A DNA stretch of 48,390 nucleotides, from assembly GCF_009760905.1 (NCBI RefSeq), contig NZ_VIRW01000024.1, positions 1 to 48,390 of the forward strand, written 5' to 3'. The translations under genes were made by a program, and so were the position numbers. This DNA comes from Chitinibacter sp. GC72. Its GTDB lineage: Bacteria > Pseudomonadota > Gammaproteobacteria > Burkholderiales > Chitinibacteraceae. The notes below the pieces were generated by a model, which made no database searches, was not told the origin of the DNA, and saw only the letters and a list, made by a program, of their open reading frames with translations. Positions 8,278-17,068 of the stretch are shown one piece after another; position 1 is the first letter of the stretch; every line of letters begins with the position of its first letter.

Positions 8278-8772
8278 TTATTCTGCCAAGCCCACTTTGG
8301 CTTTCTCAGGAGCGCGCCAGATTTTGTAGCGCAGCTCGACATCATTAGGCACATACACCACCACTGGCAATTTGCTGTTGTAGCGGATCAAGTCATCGTC
8401 GGAATAGACCGGCACAAATTTACGGCTGCTGGTGCCCACCGGGCAAGCCATCATCGTAGTCGGGCCCGGGCCGACTTTTTCTACTTTCCAGTAGTTATAT
8501 CCCCAGCCTTTGACGGTTTCTTCATCAATTTCACCGCGCAAACCGCGTGTATTGCAATCGGCGTCGATCACCTTGCCCGGTATCAGCTGTACGCGGTACA
8601 AATCTGGATTTTTAACTGGCGGCAGCTTGATCACAATACGCTGATAGCCCGGTTCCGCAGCCGGAAAAGCCTTGAGTGGGTCAGTCTTGGCGTGCACAGC
8701 TGTGCTGGCTAGCGCGGTCATGGCGAGGGTACACGCGGTCAATGCTAGGGTTTTGATCATACTTTTCTTCAT
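8278..8772 (-). CDS. eco: Ecotin, periplasmic serine protease inhibitor
   Basis: 164 residues with an N-terminal signal peptide cleaved near VHA-KTDP. The mature part matches ecotin throughout: ADCNTRGLRGEI, GWGYNYWKVEKVG, the reactive-site loop TTMMACP with the P1 methionine, and RYNSKLPVVVYVPNDVELRYKIW. The two cysteines of the ecotin disulfide are present. Ecotin is a periplasmic dimer that inhibits chymotrypsin-fold serine proteases, usually exogenous ones. GGAGA precedes the ATG at 8772. It would not be expected to inhibit the subtilase encoded at 17069. Confidence 0.96.
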   Translation of the reverse strand: MKKSMIKTLALTACTLAMTALASTAVHAKTDPLKAFPAAEPGYQRIVIKLPPVKNPDLYRVQLIPGKVIDADCNTRGLRGEIDEETVKGWGYNYWKVEKVGPGPTTMMACPVGTSSRKFVPVYSDDDLIRYNSKLPVVVYVPNDVELRYKIWRAPEKAKVGLAE

Positions 8773-8903
8773 TGCGACTGTTCTCCATGGTGCTGGGCTT
8801 CCCGCTGGCGGGAATCGGGTTTATCAATCCAAACAATGACTCCAGCATAAACCGGTTGGCGATCTGCCCCTATGCACTATTGCCGCTCGATCACGTCAAT
8901 TAA

Positions 8904-10364
8904 TTACACGGCAGGTAAACGATCAACCACCTGATTACGACCATGGGTTTTGGCAAAGTAGAGCAAACTATCAATCCGCTGGAAAAAGTCGGCCAATGAC
9001 TCGCCGTTTTGCCATTGCGTCACGCCCACGCTAATAGTGATCGGGCGAACCGTGGGTAGATCAAAATGATGGCTGGCCACGCTCAAGCGCAGGCGCTCGG
9101 CCAGATCAACGGCGTGCAGCAGATCGCAATCATCCAGAATGAGAATAAATTCTTCTCCGCCCCAGCGCGCCAGAATATCGGAGGCGCGCGGCGCAGCATT
9201 ACGCAGCAGCTGGGCAAACTCCTGCAAGACCTTATCGCCTGCCGCGTGGCCAAATTCGTCATTCACCTGCTTGAACAGGTCAATATCGACAAACACACCC
9301 GAAATCGCCCGTGGCCGCCGCGCCAGCTCGTTCAGCTTGTGTGCCAGCACCACTTCAAAAGCCTGCCGGTTGTGCAGCTGGGTGAGCGCATCGGTTGTCG
9401 CCACTCTTTCCAGTTTGCGCTGGTTGCGATTAATGCTGTAGAGCGCCAGCGCAATCACCATCAGCGTCACCAGCGCCGAAATCACCAGATTGAGCAGCAG
9501 AACGCGCTGCACGGGGCGCAGGATTTCGGTTTCGTTCTGCTCCACAATCAGATACCAGCCCAGCTCGGGGATATAGCGCGAATTAACCTGAATATCCTGC
9601 CCCTGATGACGGTAGCTGAGCTGCGTGGGTGTGGTGCTGCGGTTGATAATCTGCCCGGCAATCTCGCTCAGCCCCGGCTGGGAATGGATCGCCCCGCGAG
9701 ACTGCTTGCTCTGCCCGGTGAGCACCACCTCGCCCTTGGCATTGACAAAATAAATCTGCCGCGCAAAACGCCGCTCGTAGCTTTGCAAGAGTTTCGACAT
9801 GGTATCGAGCGTAATACCCACGCCAATCGCGCCAATAAACCGATCCTGATAATCGAGCACGCGGTAGTTGATAAAAATGGTCATCTTGTCGCGGTGCGCC
9901 AGATCGGGATCAACATTGGTTTCAAACAGCTGGCTCATTTGCCGCACGCGGAAATACCAGGCATCGCGCGGCTCCTGCTCACTCACGTCTTTGAGCACCC
10001 CGCCAGCGTGGTAGTAATGTCGGCTGCGCTCGGAGACCAGAAAGCTGGTCAGCGTGCCATTTTTGGTTTTCACTTCCTTGAGGTAGCGCACAATCTGGCT
10101 CACATCGCGCTCGCCATCCAGAATCCAGTCACGAACAAAGGTGTCGTGCGCCATCTGCGACGAAATAAACACCGGACGCAGCATGTCTTTCTGAATTTCG
10201 GAATAAATATTGTCGCCCGTCAGCGGCAGCGCATTGCTGACAATGCCGAGATGAATCTCTTCACGCGAAACCCAGTAACTGGCCAGACTCGTCGTCAAAA
10301 AACCCAGCACCAGCAAGGTCGCCACCAGCAGCAAAAGATGCAAACGTTTGGGAATCAGTTTCAC
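8904..10364 (-). CDS. Membrane diguanylate cyclase with periplasmic Cache-type sensor
   Basis: 486 residues. Two membrane helices (about 8-30 and 283-305) flank a periplasmic region resembling a double Cache sensor (DAWYFRVRQ, GAIGVGITLDTMSKLLQSY, GWYLIVEQNE). A GGDEF domain follows (about 325-480) with an intact GGEEF active site and the inhibitory RxxD site (RASD) five residues before it. It should make cyclic di-GMP in response to an outside ligand, with product feedback inhibition. The start codon is GTG at 10364. It is a single gene, separated from modC by a repeat copy. An EAL phosphodiesterase lies at 43405. Confidence 0.93.
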   Translation of the reverse strand: MKLIPKRLHLLLLVATLLVLGFLTTSLASYWVSREEIHLGIVSNALPLTGDNIYSEIQKDMLRPVFISSQMAHDTFVRDWILDGERDVSQIVRYLKEVKTKNGTLTSFLVSERSRHYYHAGGVLKDVSEQEPRDAWYFRVRQMSQLFETNVDPDLAHRDKMTIFINYRVLDYQDRFIGAIGVGITLDTMSKLLQSYERRFARQIYFVNAKGEVVLTGQSKQSRGAIHSQPGLSEIAGQIINRSTTPTQLSYRHQGQDIQVNSRYIPELGWYLIVEQNETEILRPVQRVLLLNLVISALVTLMVIALALYSINRNQRKLERVATTDALTQLHNRQAFEVVLAHKLNELARRPRAISGVFVDIDLFKQVNDEFGHAAGDKVLQEFAQLLRNAAPRASDILARWGGEEFILILDDCDLLHAVDLAERLRLSVASHHFDLPTVRPITISVGVTQWQNGESLADFFQRIDSLLYFAKTHGRNQVVDRLPAV

Positions 10365-10488
10365 GCCATTCTCGGTCAGTCATTTAAGGCCTGATTATCC
10401 GTAGCCTGCTGTCAGATGCAAAGCCGGAAATGGCACGCATGGACAGTTGCGCGACAGACTCAAGCTTGCATTGAACATACATAGCGCA

Positions 10489-10535
10489 GGTACATCTTTG
10501 AGAGCCAATTTATAAATAAGCCACAGAGATATACC
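10489..10535. repeat. 47-bp element copy with one end mismatch
   Basis: The left end is GGTAC (10489) instead of GGTAT. The right end ATATACCC has ATACC at 10531, exactly 42 bases on. It fills the gap between the diguanylate cyclase start and the modC stop. Confidence 0.6.
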
Positions 10536-10541
10536 CAGCAG

Positions 10542-11636
10542 CTACAGCAAAGCCACCGCCTTCACCTGCGCCCACACGGCTTGCCCGACCGCCAATTGCA
10601 GCCGCGACTGTGACAGCGCGGTAATTTGCGCCGTCAACGTCACGCCATGCGCTGACATTTGCACCAGCACATGCGCCGGATGCGTCGTCGGCAATAGCGC
10701 GGTAATCCGCGCGGGGAGGCGATTGACAATGCTGCTATGCGTTTCGTCCGTAGTAGCGATGCTGATATCGCGCGCCATAATCCGCAGCCTTTGCGTCTGG
10801 CCAAGCTGATGCTGCTTGCTGGGCACCCATAGTTGACCGTCACTGCCATCACACCCAAAAGCCAAACGGGTTAAATGAAAATCGGCATTGAGCTCGACCA
10901 CGCGGGTATCCAGAATCGTCGAGCGCTCGTCGGCAAATTGCGCGGGCAAATCCGGCCGTGCCAGTGTGCTGGCCAGCTCACCCTGTGCAATCACCCGCCC
11001 AGCACTCATCAGCACCAGATAATCGGCCAGCTGGCTGACTTCATCCATGGCATGGGTCACATACACCATAGGGATATTGAGCTCACGATTAAGCTGAGCC
11101 AGGTACGGTAGCAACTCAGCCTTGCGCGGCGCATCGAGCGCGGCCAGCGGCTCATCGAGCAGCAAAAGTGTAGGGGACGCCAGCAGCGCGCGCGCAATCG
11201 CTACCCTTTGCTGCTCGCCACCTGATAATTGCGCCGGTTTGCGCGACAACAGCGCCGCAATACCCAGCAAGTCCAGCGCCTGCTGATAGCTCACCCGCCG
11301 CTGCGACTCTGGCGTGCGTTTCAGCCCAAATTGAAGATTTTTCGCCACTGATAAATGCGCAAACAAACTCGGCTGCTGAAACACCATACCGACGCCGCGC
11401 AGATGCGGCGGCACACAAATTGTCTCGTCCTGCCACAACTCACCGGCGATATTCACCACGCCGCGCACACGCGGCTCCAACCCCGCAATCGCGCGCAACA
11501 CCGTCGTTTTGCCACAACCCGAAGGGCCAAACAATACCGATACACCGTTGGCGGGTAGCGCTAAATCAACGTCGAGTGAGAAGTCGCCGAGTTGGGCACT
11601 CAATATTGCATTGTTCAGTTTGAGATCAACTGTCAT
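10542..11636 (-). CDS. modC: Molybdate ABC transporter ATP-binding protein ModC
   Basis: 364 residues. The ATPase domain has Walker A GPSGCGKT (37-44), a Q-loop region GMVFQQPSLF, signature LSGGEQQRVAIARAL and Walker B LLLLDEPLAALD. A C-terminal Mop/TOBE segment (about 290-364, SIVNRLPARITAL and VGQAVWAQVKAVAL) is the molybdate-binding regulatory part typical of ModC. It powers uptake of molybdate for molybdoenzymes. It is the last gene of the mod operon and its ATG overlaps the stop of the preceding hypothetical gene by 4 bases, so translation is coupled. Confidence 0.95.
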   Translation of the reverse strand: MTVDLKLNNAILSAQLGDFSLDVDLALPANGVSVLFGPSGCGKTTVLRAIAGLEPRVRGVVNIAGELWQDETICVPPHLRGVGMVFQQPSLFAHLSVAKNLQFGLKRTPESQRRVSYQQALDLLGIAALLSRKPAQLSGGEQQRVAIARALLASPTLLLLDEPLAALDAPRKAELLPYLAQLNRELNIPMVYVTHAMDEVSQLADYLVLMSAGRVIAQGELASTLARPDLPAQFADERSTILDTRVVELNADFHLTRLAFGCDGSDGQLWVPSKQHQLGQTQRLRIMARDISIATTDETHSSIVNRLPARITALLPTTHPAHVLVQMSAHGVTLTAQITALSQSRLQLAVGQAVWAQVKAVALL

Positions 11637-12163
11637 TTATTATTCGGGATAACAGTAGAGGCAACTGTCTTTGACGGCGGCGTATTTTCTATCTTCAATG
11701 CTGAAACTTGTGAGCTGTTTACCTCACTAGACTTTTTTTCTCCTGAATTTTTAAAGACCAATGGATATAAGCTAATTGCGAAAGCGAAAAATGAAATGAC
11801 TATTGAAATAATGGCTAAAGAATTAACAATCCAAAATTTCTTTTTCCCTTCCTGCAATCCTGCGAGAACTGAGGTCAATAAAGCAAAATTGATACACTTA
11901 GTGTCTTGACCAACTTTCAGTGCAAAGAAATGCACTTTGATGCCATCGTCATACGTGTAGCCGTATTTTTTCTCTAGATGGTAATACAACCGCCCAAAGA
12001 CTATGTCGGGATCTGTAGATAGCTTTTTAGCGATCAATTTACAATCTATTGGCACATACATTTTTGCTGAACGAATTGTTGGATCACCATCATGAGCAGG
12101 AAATTGATCACTATATGAATCAAAAATTGCCTGCAATATTTTTAGATCCGACGGAATTTTCAT
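11633..12163 (-). CDS. AT-rich hypothetical membrane-anchored protein in mod operon
   Basis: 176 residues, not recognised. The N-terminal about 105 residues look soluble and may form a small helical or winged fold (SDLKILQAIFDSYSDQFPAH, KLIAKKLSTDPDIVFGRLYY). One strong membrane helix follows (about 110-135, IVNSLAIISIVISFFAFAIS), then a Ser/Lys-rich tail. The gene is clearly richer in A/T and in codons such as AAA and ATT than modB or modC around it, suggesting acquisition. It starts with ATG at 12163 after AAGGAT and overlaps modC by 4 bases, so it is expressed with the transporter. A link to molybdate is not shown. Confidence 0.7.
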   Translation of the reverse strand: MKIPSDLKILQAIFDSYSDQFPAHDGDPTIRSAKMYVPIDCKLIAKKLSTDPDIVFGRLYYHLEKKYGYTYDDGIKVHFFALKVGQDTKCINFALLTSVLAGLQEGKKKFWIVNSLAIISIVISFFAFAISLYPLVFKNSGEKKSSEVNSSQVSALKIENTPPSKTVASTVIPNNK

Positions 12164-12183
12164 CAAATATCCTTTTCGGAAAA

Positions 12184-12537
12184 TTAAGCCAAGTGCGCTT
12201 GTACTTGCTGCTGCAACTCCGTCGGCGTCACATCAACCGACACCGCCGAAATCGACGACCAATTCACTCCGGCGAGCAAGCCATCGCGCTCCATGCCGGG
12301 CAGCATTTGCTGCGTGAAAACATCCCACGCAATTGCTACCGGTTCAAAGCCTTTGAACGACGGTACGTTGGCGATTTCTTCTTCGGCGCGCGCTTTACTC
12401 GACCAGAATGGCATCGCGCGTTTGCCTTTGCCGCCGATGGGTGCGGGGAAACCGACGTCGTCTTTAATGCTCCAGATGGTTTGGGTCTGGGCGATTTCGC
12501 GGTAAAAATTGGCCACTTCGATTTCAACTGTACTCAT
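12184..12537 (-). CDS. DUF2750-like protein in mod operon
   Basis: 117 residues matching what I know of the DUF2750 family: a short helix with FYREIAQTQTIWSIKDDVGFP, a conserved VPFWS-like MPFWSSKARAEEE, then a C-terminal GVNWSS motif. The family is cytosolic and has no established function. The ATG at 12537 is chosen over the upstream in-frame start because GGAAAAAG precedes it. It sits between modB and the AT-rich hypothetical gene, within the modABC operon, in the same direction. Confidence 0.7.
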   Translation of the reverse strand: MSTVEIEVANFYREIAQTQTIWSIKDDVGFPAPIGGKGKRAMPFWSSKARAEEEIANVPSFKGFEPVAIAWDVFTQQMLPGMERDGLLAGVNWSSISAVSVDVTPTELQQQVQAHLA

Positions 12538-12550
12538 TGCTTTTTCCAAA

Positions 12551-13225
12551 TTAAATTGATCGCACCGGCTTATTTAATACATGCAGTGCGAGTAAGACGA
12601 TAAAACTAAACACCAGCATCGCCAGCGCCAAGGCATGTGCTTGGGTGTATTGCAGCGCTTCGACATGATCATAAATCTGCACCGACACCACCCGCGTTTC
12701 GTGCGGGATATTACCGCCTATCATCAGCACCACGCCAAATTCACCAACGGTATGTGCAAAGCTCATCACCGCGGCGGTGATGATACCGGGTCTGGCCAGC
12801 GGCAACACCACACTAAAAAACGTATCGCGCGGCGAGGCGCGCAAGGTGGCGGCCACTTCCAGCGGTCGCGCGCCGATGGCGGCAAACGCCTGTTGCAGGG
12901 GCTGCACCGCAAACGGCAGCGAATAAAGAATCGAGGCGAGCACCAGCCCCCAGAACGTAAACGGCAACAAGCCCAGCCCCAAGGCTTGCGTAAGTTGCCC
13001 CAAACCGCCGTTCGGCCCCAGTGCGATCAGTAAATAAAAGCCGATCACCGTGGGCGGCAGCACCAGCGGCAAAGTCACCACGGCACCGATCACCTTCGCC
13101 CACCAGCCCTGATTACGCGCCAGCCACCACGCCAGCGGTGTGGCCAGCAGCAGCAAGATGGTGGTGGTGGTCGCGGCCAGCTTGATTGTCAGGTAAATCG
13201 CGGCCAAGTCGTCTGCATTGAGCAT
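12551..13225 (-). CDS. modB: Molybdate ABC transporter permease ModB
   Basis: 224 residues with about 5 membrane helices. It has the ModB/CysT-type permease pattern: TPLAWWLARNQGWW, TLPLVLPPTVIGFYLL and the ATPase-coupling EAA loop LEVAATLRASPRDTFFSVVLPLARPGI (about 135-160). HTVGEFGVVLMIGGNIPHETRVVS near the C-terminus is highly typical of ModB. It forms the membrane channel of the transporter with ModC. It starts 2 bases after the modA stop. Confidence 0.95.
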   Translation of the reverse strand: MLNADDLAAIYLTIKLAATTTTILLLLATPLAWWLARNQGWWAKVIGAVVTLPLVLPPTVIGFYLLIALGPNGGLGQLTQALGLGLLPFTFWGLVLASILYSLPFAVQPLQQAFAAIGARPLEVAATLRASPRDTFFSVVLPLARPGIITAAVMSFAHTVGEFGVVLMIGGNIPHETRVVSVQIYDHVEALQYTQAHALALAMLVFSFIVLLALHVLNKPVRSI

Positions 13226-13227
13226 GA

Positions 13228-13962
13228 TTACTGGTACCCATAGCGGCGGATAATCTGCTGGGCGGGCGCGGATTTCAGATAGTGCAAAAAGGCCGTCGCG
13301 GCGGCGTTGCCCTGCCCCGGATTCAGCAATACCGCATCCTGCCGGATAGGCTGATGATACTGTGCAGGCACCAGCCAGCCCTGCCCCAGCTTGAACTGGC
13401 CATCAAGCATCACCAGCGAGGCGGCGATCAGGCCGTACTGGGCGTTGCCGCTGGCAACAAACTGCTGCGCCTGCGCGATATTTTCGCCATACACCAGTTT
13501 GTTTTTTAAGCGGCCGTACACGCCTTGCGCCTGCAGATATGCCACCGCCGCACGGCCATACGGCGCAACGTTGGGGTTGGCGAGCGCCAGCTTATTGAAG
13601 ATGCCGGATTTCAGGGTATTTTTATCAGGGGTATTACCTGCTGCACTCCACAAGACAAGGCGTCCAGTCGCATACGTGAACAGGGTATTTTTAATGGCCA
13701 ATCCCGTCGCAACCAACTTGCCCGGCGCTTCATCATCCGCCGCCAGAAAGACGTCAAATGGCGCACCATGGCTGATTTGCGCAAACAGCTTGCCAGTCGC
13801 TCCGCTACTGACCTGCAACTGATGACCGCTGCGCTTGGCAAAATCAGCGGCCAGTACATTGAGTGGTGCAACAAAATTAGAAGCCGCCGCCACCTTCACC
13901 GTGGCTGCAGAGGCGGGCATGCTCAGGCACCAGGCCACACTCAAAACCAGCACTCTGAACAT
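13228..13962 (-). CDS. modA: Molybdate-binding periplasmic protein ModA
   Basis: 244 residues with a signal peptide (cleavage near ASA-ATV). The mature protein has the ModA opening VKVAAASNFVAPLNVLAADFAKRSG, the SSGATGKLFAQISHGAPFDVFLAADDEAP ligand-binding stretch and YATGRLVLWS. It captures molybdate or tungstate in the periplasm and hands it to ModB. It is the first gene of the operon modA-modB-DUF2750-hypothetical-modC. I see no ModE-type operator upstream (13963-14191). Confidence 0.95.
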   Translation of the reverse strand: MFRVLVLSVAWCLSMPASAATVKVAAASNFVAPLNVLAADFAKRSGHQLQVSSGATGKLFAQISHGAPFDVFLAADDEAPGKLVATGLAIKNTLFTYATGRLVLWSAAGNTPDKNTLKSGIFNKLALANPNVAPYGRAAVAYLQAQGVYGRLKNKLVYGENIAQAQQFVASGNAQYGLIAASLVMLDGQFKLGQGWLVPAQYHQPIRQDAVLLNPGQGNAAATAFLHYLKSAPAQQIIRRYGYQ

Positions 13963-14191
13963 CCGTTTCTCCCCAGTTTTAATCGTGATTTACCAAGCCC
14001 CAAACTATACCGTGTCGCGCGTCTGCCAGCATGCCTCTAAAGAAGTAGCCTGACGCCCGCCGCCCGTCAGTGGTATTAGCGCAAACACCGGATAAGGCCT
14101 TTGCAATTCCAAATGCATACAGCTATCACAGAGAATGCTTACTAAATTCAAACAGGTAAGTTACACAAATAAATCAACAAAGGTGATACCG

Positions 14192-16633
14192 ATGCAGCTC
14201 TCAATCAAATCGCGCTTGATCTACACCATCGCCTTTCTGGCTTTGTTGCTGATCGGCATTGGCGCTCTGGGCATTTACAGCCTGAATAAAACGAATAATT
14301 CGATCAAAACCGTCTACGAAGACCGGGTGATTCCACTGCAACAGCTTAAAATCATCGCCGACGCGTACGCCGTCAGCGTGATTGATGCCGTCAACAAAGC
14401 CAATGCCGGGCTGGTTGACGCCGAAACCACGCTTAAGGAAGTATCCAGTGCCAATAGCCTGATCCACAGCGAATGGGATAAATATCAGTCCACCACACTC
14501 ACCGCCGAAGAGCAGCAGCTCTCCAGTCATGCGCTAACGCTGTTTCAACATGCAGATGCCGAAATTGCCAAACTGGAAAGCTATTTGAAAAGCCGGCAAG
14601 GCAATATTCAAGGCGAGCTGATTGCCTTCGACGGCCCACTGTATGCCAGCATTGACCCCATCGGCGGGAAAATTGGCGAGCTGATTAATCTGCAGCTGGC
14701 GGTGGCCAAAACCGAATTTAATAACTCGCAAACCACCTTTGAATCAGTGCGCACGCTGTCGATTGGTCTGATCCTGCTGGGGCTGGCGCTGGCCGCGCTA
14801 TCCGGTGTGCTACTGATTCGCGCCATCTCCAACCCGCTGTCACGCGCGGTAGCGATTGCACAGAATATCGCGCAGGGACGGCTGGATAATCAGATCGAGA
14901 TTCATAGCCGCGATGAAACCGGCCAGCTGATGCTGGCCATGCAGCAGATGCAAAGTGCCATTGAAGACTTTGTCCGCGCCCAGCAAAGCATGGCCGGCCA
15001 GCATGCCGCCGGGATGATGAGCGCGCGGCTGGATGCTCGCCAGTATCCCGGCAAATTTGGCGAGATGGCTGCTCAGGTCAACACGCTGGTGGACGATCAT
15101 ATCCGTGTTATCGAGACCACGATTGACGTGATCGGCCAGTATTCGCAGGGCAATTTCACGCCGGATATGCCCGCCCTGCCCGGTGAAAAAGCCAAAATCA
15201 CCCAGTCGATTGCCGAAGTTAAACGCGCCTTGATGGCCATCAGCAGCGACATCCAGCGGCTGGCCGAGGGCGGTGCCAACGGTGACTTTAGCCCGCGTTG
15301 CGATGCCAGCCAGTATCAATTCATGTTCAAAGCCATGCTGGAAAACCTCAATCAGCTGATTATCACTTGCGATGTGGGTTTTAACGACGTGCTGCGCGTG
15401 TCCGAAGCACTGGCACAAGGCGATTTAAGCCAGAGCATCAGCAAGGATTACCCTGGCCTATTTGGCCGCACCAAAACCGGCGTCAACGCCACGGTGGGCG
15501 CACTCAATACGATTATTAATGAAGTCAACGCCATGGTCAGCGCGGCCGCCGAGCGCGGCGACTTCAGTACGCGGCTCAATACTGCCGACAAAAAAGGCTT
15601 TTCGCTCAGTCTGGCCGAGCGGCTGAATGAATTGTCCCGCATTACCGACACCGGCCTGCGCGACGTGATGCGCGTCGCGCAGGCGCTGGCCGATGGCGAT
15701 CTGACACAGAAAATCACCCAGTACTATCCGGGGCTGTTTGGCGAAACCAGCGATGCGGTCAATACCACGGTGGACAATCTGCAGCATCTGGTGGGCGAGA
15801 TTCAGCAGGCCGGCATTACGATCCAGCAAGCGGTGGGCGAAATCGCCCAAGGCAACGCCGATTTGTCGCGCCGCACCGAATCACAAGCCGCCAATCTGGA
15901 AGAAACCGCAGCCAGCACCGAGGAGCTGACCGGCACCGTGCGCCAGAACGCCGATAACGCTAAAGAAGCCAATCAGCTGGCGCATGCGTCGGCCCAAGTG
16001 ACACAGGATGGCGGCGTAATGGTGCGGCAGGTCGTACAGACCATGGGCGCGATTCAGGAATCGTCGCGCAAGATTGTCGACATCATCGGCGTGATCGACA
16101 GCATTGCCTTCCAGACCAATATTCTGGCGCTGAATGCGGCGGTGGAAGCCGCGCGCGCTGGCGAGCAAGGCCGTGGCTTTGCCGTGGTGGCCTCCGAAGT
16201 ACGCAATCTGGCGCAGCGCTCAGCCGTGGCCGCCAAAGAAATCAAGGTCTTGATCAGCGATTCGGTGGCGCAGGTTGACCACGGCAGCCAGCAAGCCAAT
16301 CAGGCCGGCACGACGATGGCGCAAGTGGAATCGAGCATCGAACGCGTGCGCATTCTGATCGGCGAAATCGCTAACGCGTCCATCGAGCAAAGCGCGGGCA
16401 TTGCGCAGGTGAATCAGGCGGTGACGCATATGGACGAAGTGACGCAGCAAAACGCCGCGCTGGTGGAAGAAGCCGCCGCCGCTGCCGAATCGCTGCAAGA
16501 GCAGGCCAAAGCGCTATCGGCGGCGGTGAGTGTCTTCAAACTGAGCGAGGCTACGCCCAGTGGTATTCAAGCCATTTTAAGCAAAGCAGCCCGACCGGAT
16601 GCCGAAATGCCCCGATTGCTGGCGATGCAATAA
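14192..16633 (+). CDS. Methyl-accepting chemotaxis protein with poly-HAMP array
   Basis: 813 residues. There is an N-terminal membrane helix (about 8-30), a periplasmic four-helix-bundle ligand domain (about 31-190) and a second helix (about 191-213). A long cytoplasmic run of HAMP-like modules follows (about 214-545), with a visible internal repeat: [20 protein letters not shown] and [20 protein letters not shown] about 95 residues apart. The signalling domain ends the protein, with the conserved hairpin around [20 protein letters not shown]. It lacks a C-terminal CheR/CheB-docking pentapeptide. The start at 14192 is preceded by AGGTGA; a longer frame from 14135 lacks a site. Ligand unknown. 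No che genes are nearby. Confidence 0.93.
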   Translation: MQLSIKSRLIYTIAFLALLLIGIGALGIYSLNKTNNSIKTVYEDRVIPLQQLKIIADAYAVSVIDAVNKANAGLVDAETTLKEVSSANSLIHSEWDKYQSTTLTAEEQQLSSHALTLFQHADAEIAKLESYLKSRQGNIQGELIAFDGPLYASIDPIGGKIGELINLQLAVAKTEFNNSQTTFESVRTLSIGLILLGLALAALSGVLLIRAISNPLSRAVAIAQNIAQGRLDNQIEIHSRDETGQLMLAMQQMQSAIEDFVRAQQSMAGQHAAGMMSARLDARQYPGKFGEMAAQVNTLVDDHIRVIETTIDVIGQYSQGNFTPDMPALPGEKAKITQSIAEVKRALMAISSDIQRLAEGGANGDFSPRCDASQYQFMFKAMLENLNQLIITCDVGFNDVLRVSEALAQGDLSQSISKDYPGLFGRTKTGVNATVGALNTIINEVNAMVSAAAERGDFSTRLNTADKKGFSLSLAERLNELSRITDTGLRDVMRVAQALADGDLTQKITQYYPGLFGETSDAVNTTVDNLQHLVGEIQQAGITIQQAVGEIAQGNADLSRRTESQAANLEETAASTEELTGTVRQNADNAKEANQLAHASAQVTQDGGVMVRQVVQTMGAIQESSRKIVDIIGVIDSIAFQTNILALNAAVEAARAGEQGRGFAVVASEVRNLAQRSAVAAKEIKVLISDSVAQVDHGSQQANQAGTTMAQVESSIERVRILIGEIANASIEQSAGIAQVNQAVTHMDEVTQQNAALVEEAAAAAESLQEQAKALSAAVSVFKLSEATPSGIQAILSKAARPDAEMPRLLAMQ

Positions 16634-16654
16634 ATACCACCCAGTGGTATTTAT
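16630..16654. other. Perfect hairpin at the MCP stop codon
   Basis: An 11-bp perfect stem (16630-16640 with 16644-16654, loop CCA) has ATACC in its left arm and the GGTAT left end of repeat copy 2 in its right arm. The MCP stop codon is inside the stem. It looks like an extra half-unit of the 47-bp element fused to a complete one. Confidence 0.6.
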
Positions 16655-16692
16655 CCATAAGCATTATTTATTAAAGTCTGCATCAATATACC
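16646..16692. repeat. 47-bp GGTAT-N37-ATACC element, copy 2
   Basis: GGTAT at 16646 and ATACC at 16688, followed by CC. It starts 13 bases after the MCP stop codon and its right end overlaps the downstream terminator stem. The interior is AT-rich. Confidence 0.75.
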
Positions 16693-16722
16693 CCTTGCCA
16701 ACATCCCGGCAAGGGGTTTTTC
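16691..16722 (+). terminator. Intrinsic terminator after the chemoreceptor gene
   Basis: CCCCTTGCC (16691-16699) pairs with GGCAAGGGG (16708-16716), followed by TTTTTC. The first bases are shared with the right end of repeat copy 2. Confidence 0.9.
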
Positions 16723-17068
16723 TTTGCCCACCAGCTTTAGCCACTGCCAATGCCGCGCTCGGGGAAGATGACCGCCTGATGACCCTTTTTGCGACAAAGT
16801 GGTATTAAGCTATCTTGCATCTCGACTTACACCATCAAGGTATATCGCTACAGCACATATCTATCAATCGCTTCAAGCCCATACCCCGTGAGTATTGCTC
16901 GCCGTGTTAGCCAGCCTACAAGACTGGTCTGCATTAGGGAAATCCTCAAGTCTTGGCTGTATGACAAATGCAATAAGCTGCGCTCTCCCCATCACGCGAT
17001 ACTTATAAAACCGGCGCAAACGGTGCAATGGGGAATTTACCTTACCAAAAATGGATGGAGATCCTGAA
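16723..17068. other. Non-coding gap upstream of the subtilase gene
   Basis: About 345 bases with no convincing gene. It holds one complete 47-bp repeat (16839-16885), an isolated GGTAT at 16801 and the 5' region of the subtilase gene. I see no clear sigma-70 promoter. Confidence 0.5.
16839..16885. repeat. 47-bp GGTAT-N37-ATACC element, copy 3
   Basis: GGTAT at 16839 and ATACC at 16881, followed by CC. The left arm GGTATATCGCTACAG matches copy 4 and the interior has TATCAATC. This is the second copy in the same intergenic gap. Confidence 0.85.

Noticed and set aside
9066-10394. Long open frame of 442 codons opposite the diguanylate cyclase gene
   Set aside because: It mirrors the GC-rich codon structure of the real gene, has no recognisable domain and is His/Gln-rich in the way of antisense frames.
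13630-13676. GGTAT...ATACG pair at the correct spacing in modA
   Set aside because: It lies in the conserved ModA motif YATGRLVLWS and the right end has a mismatch; treated as chance.
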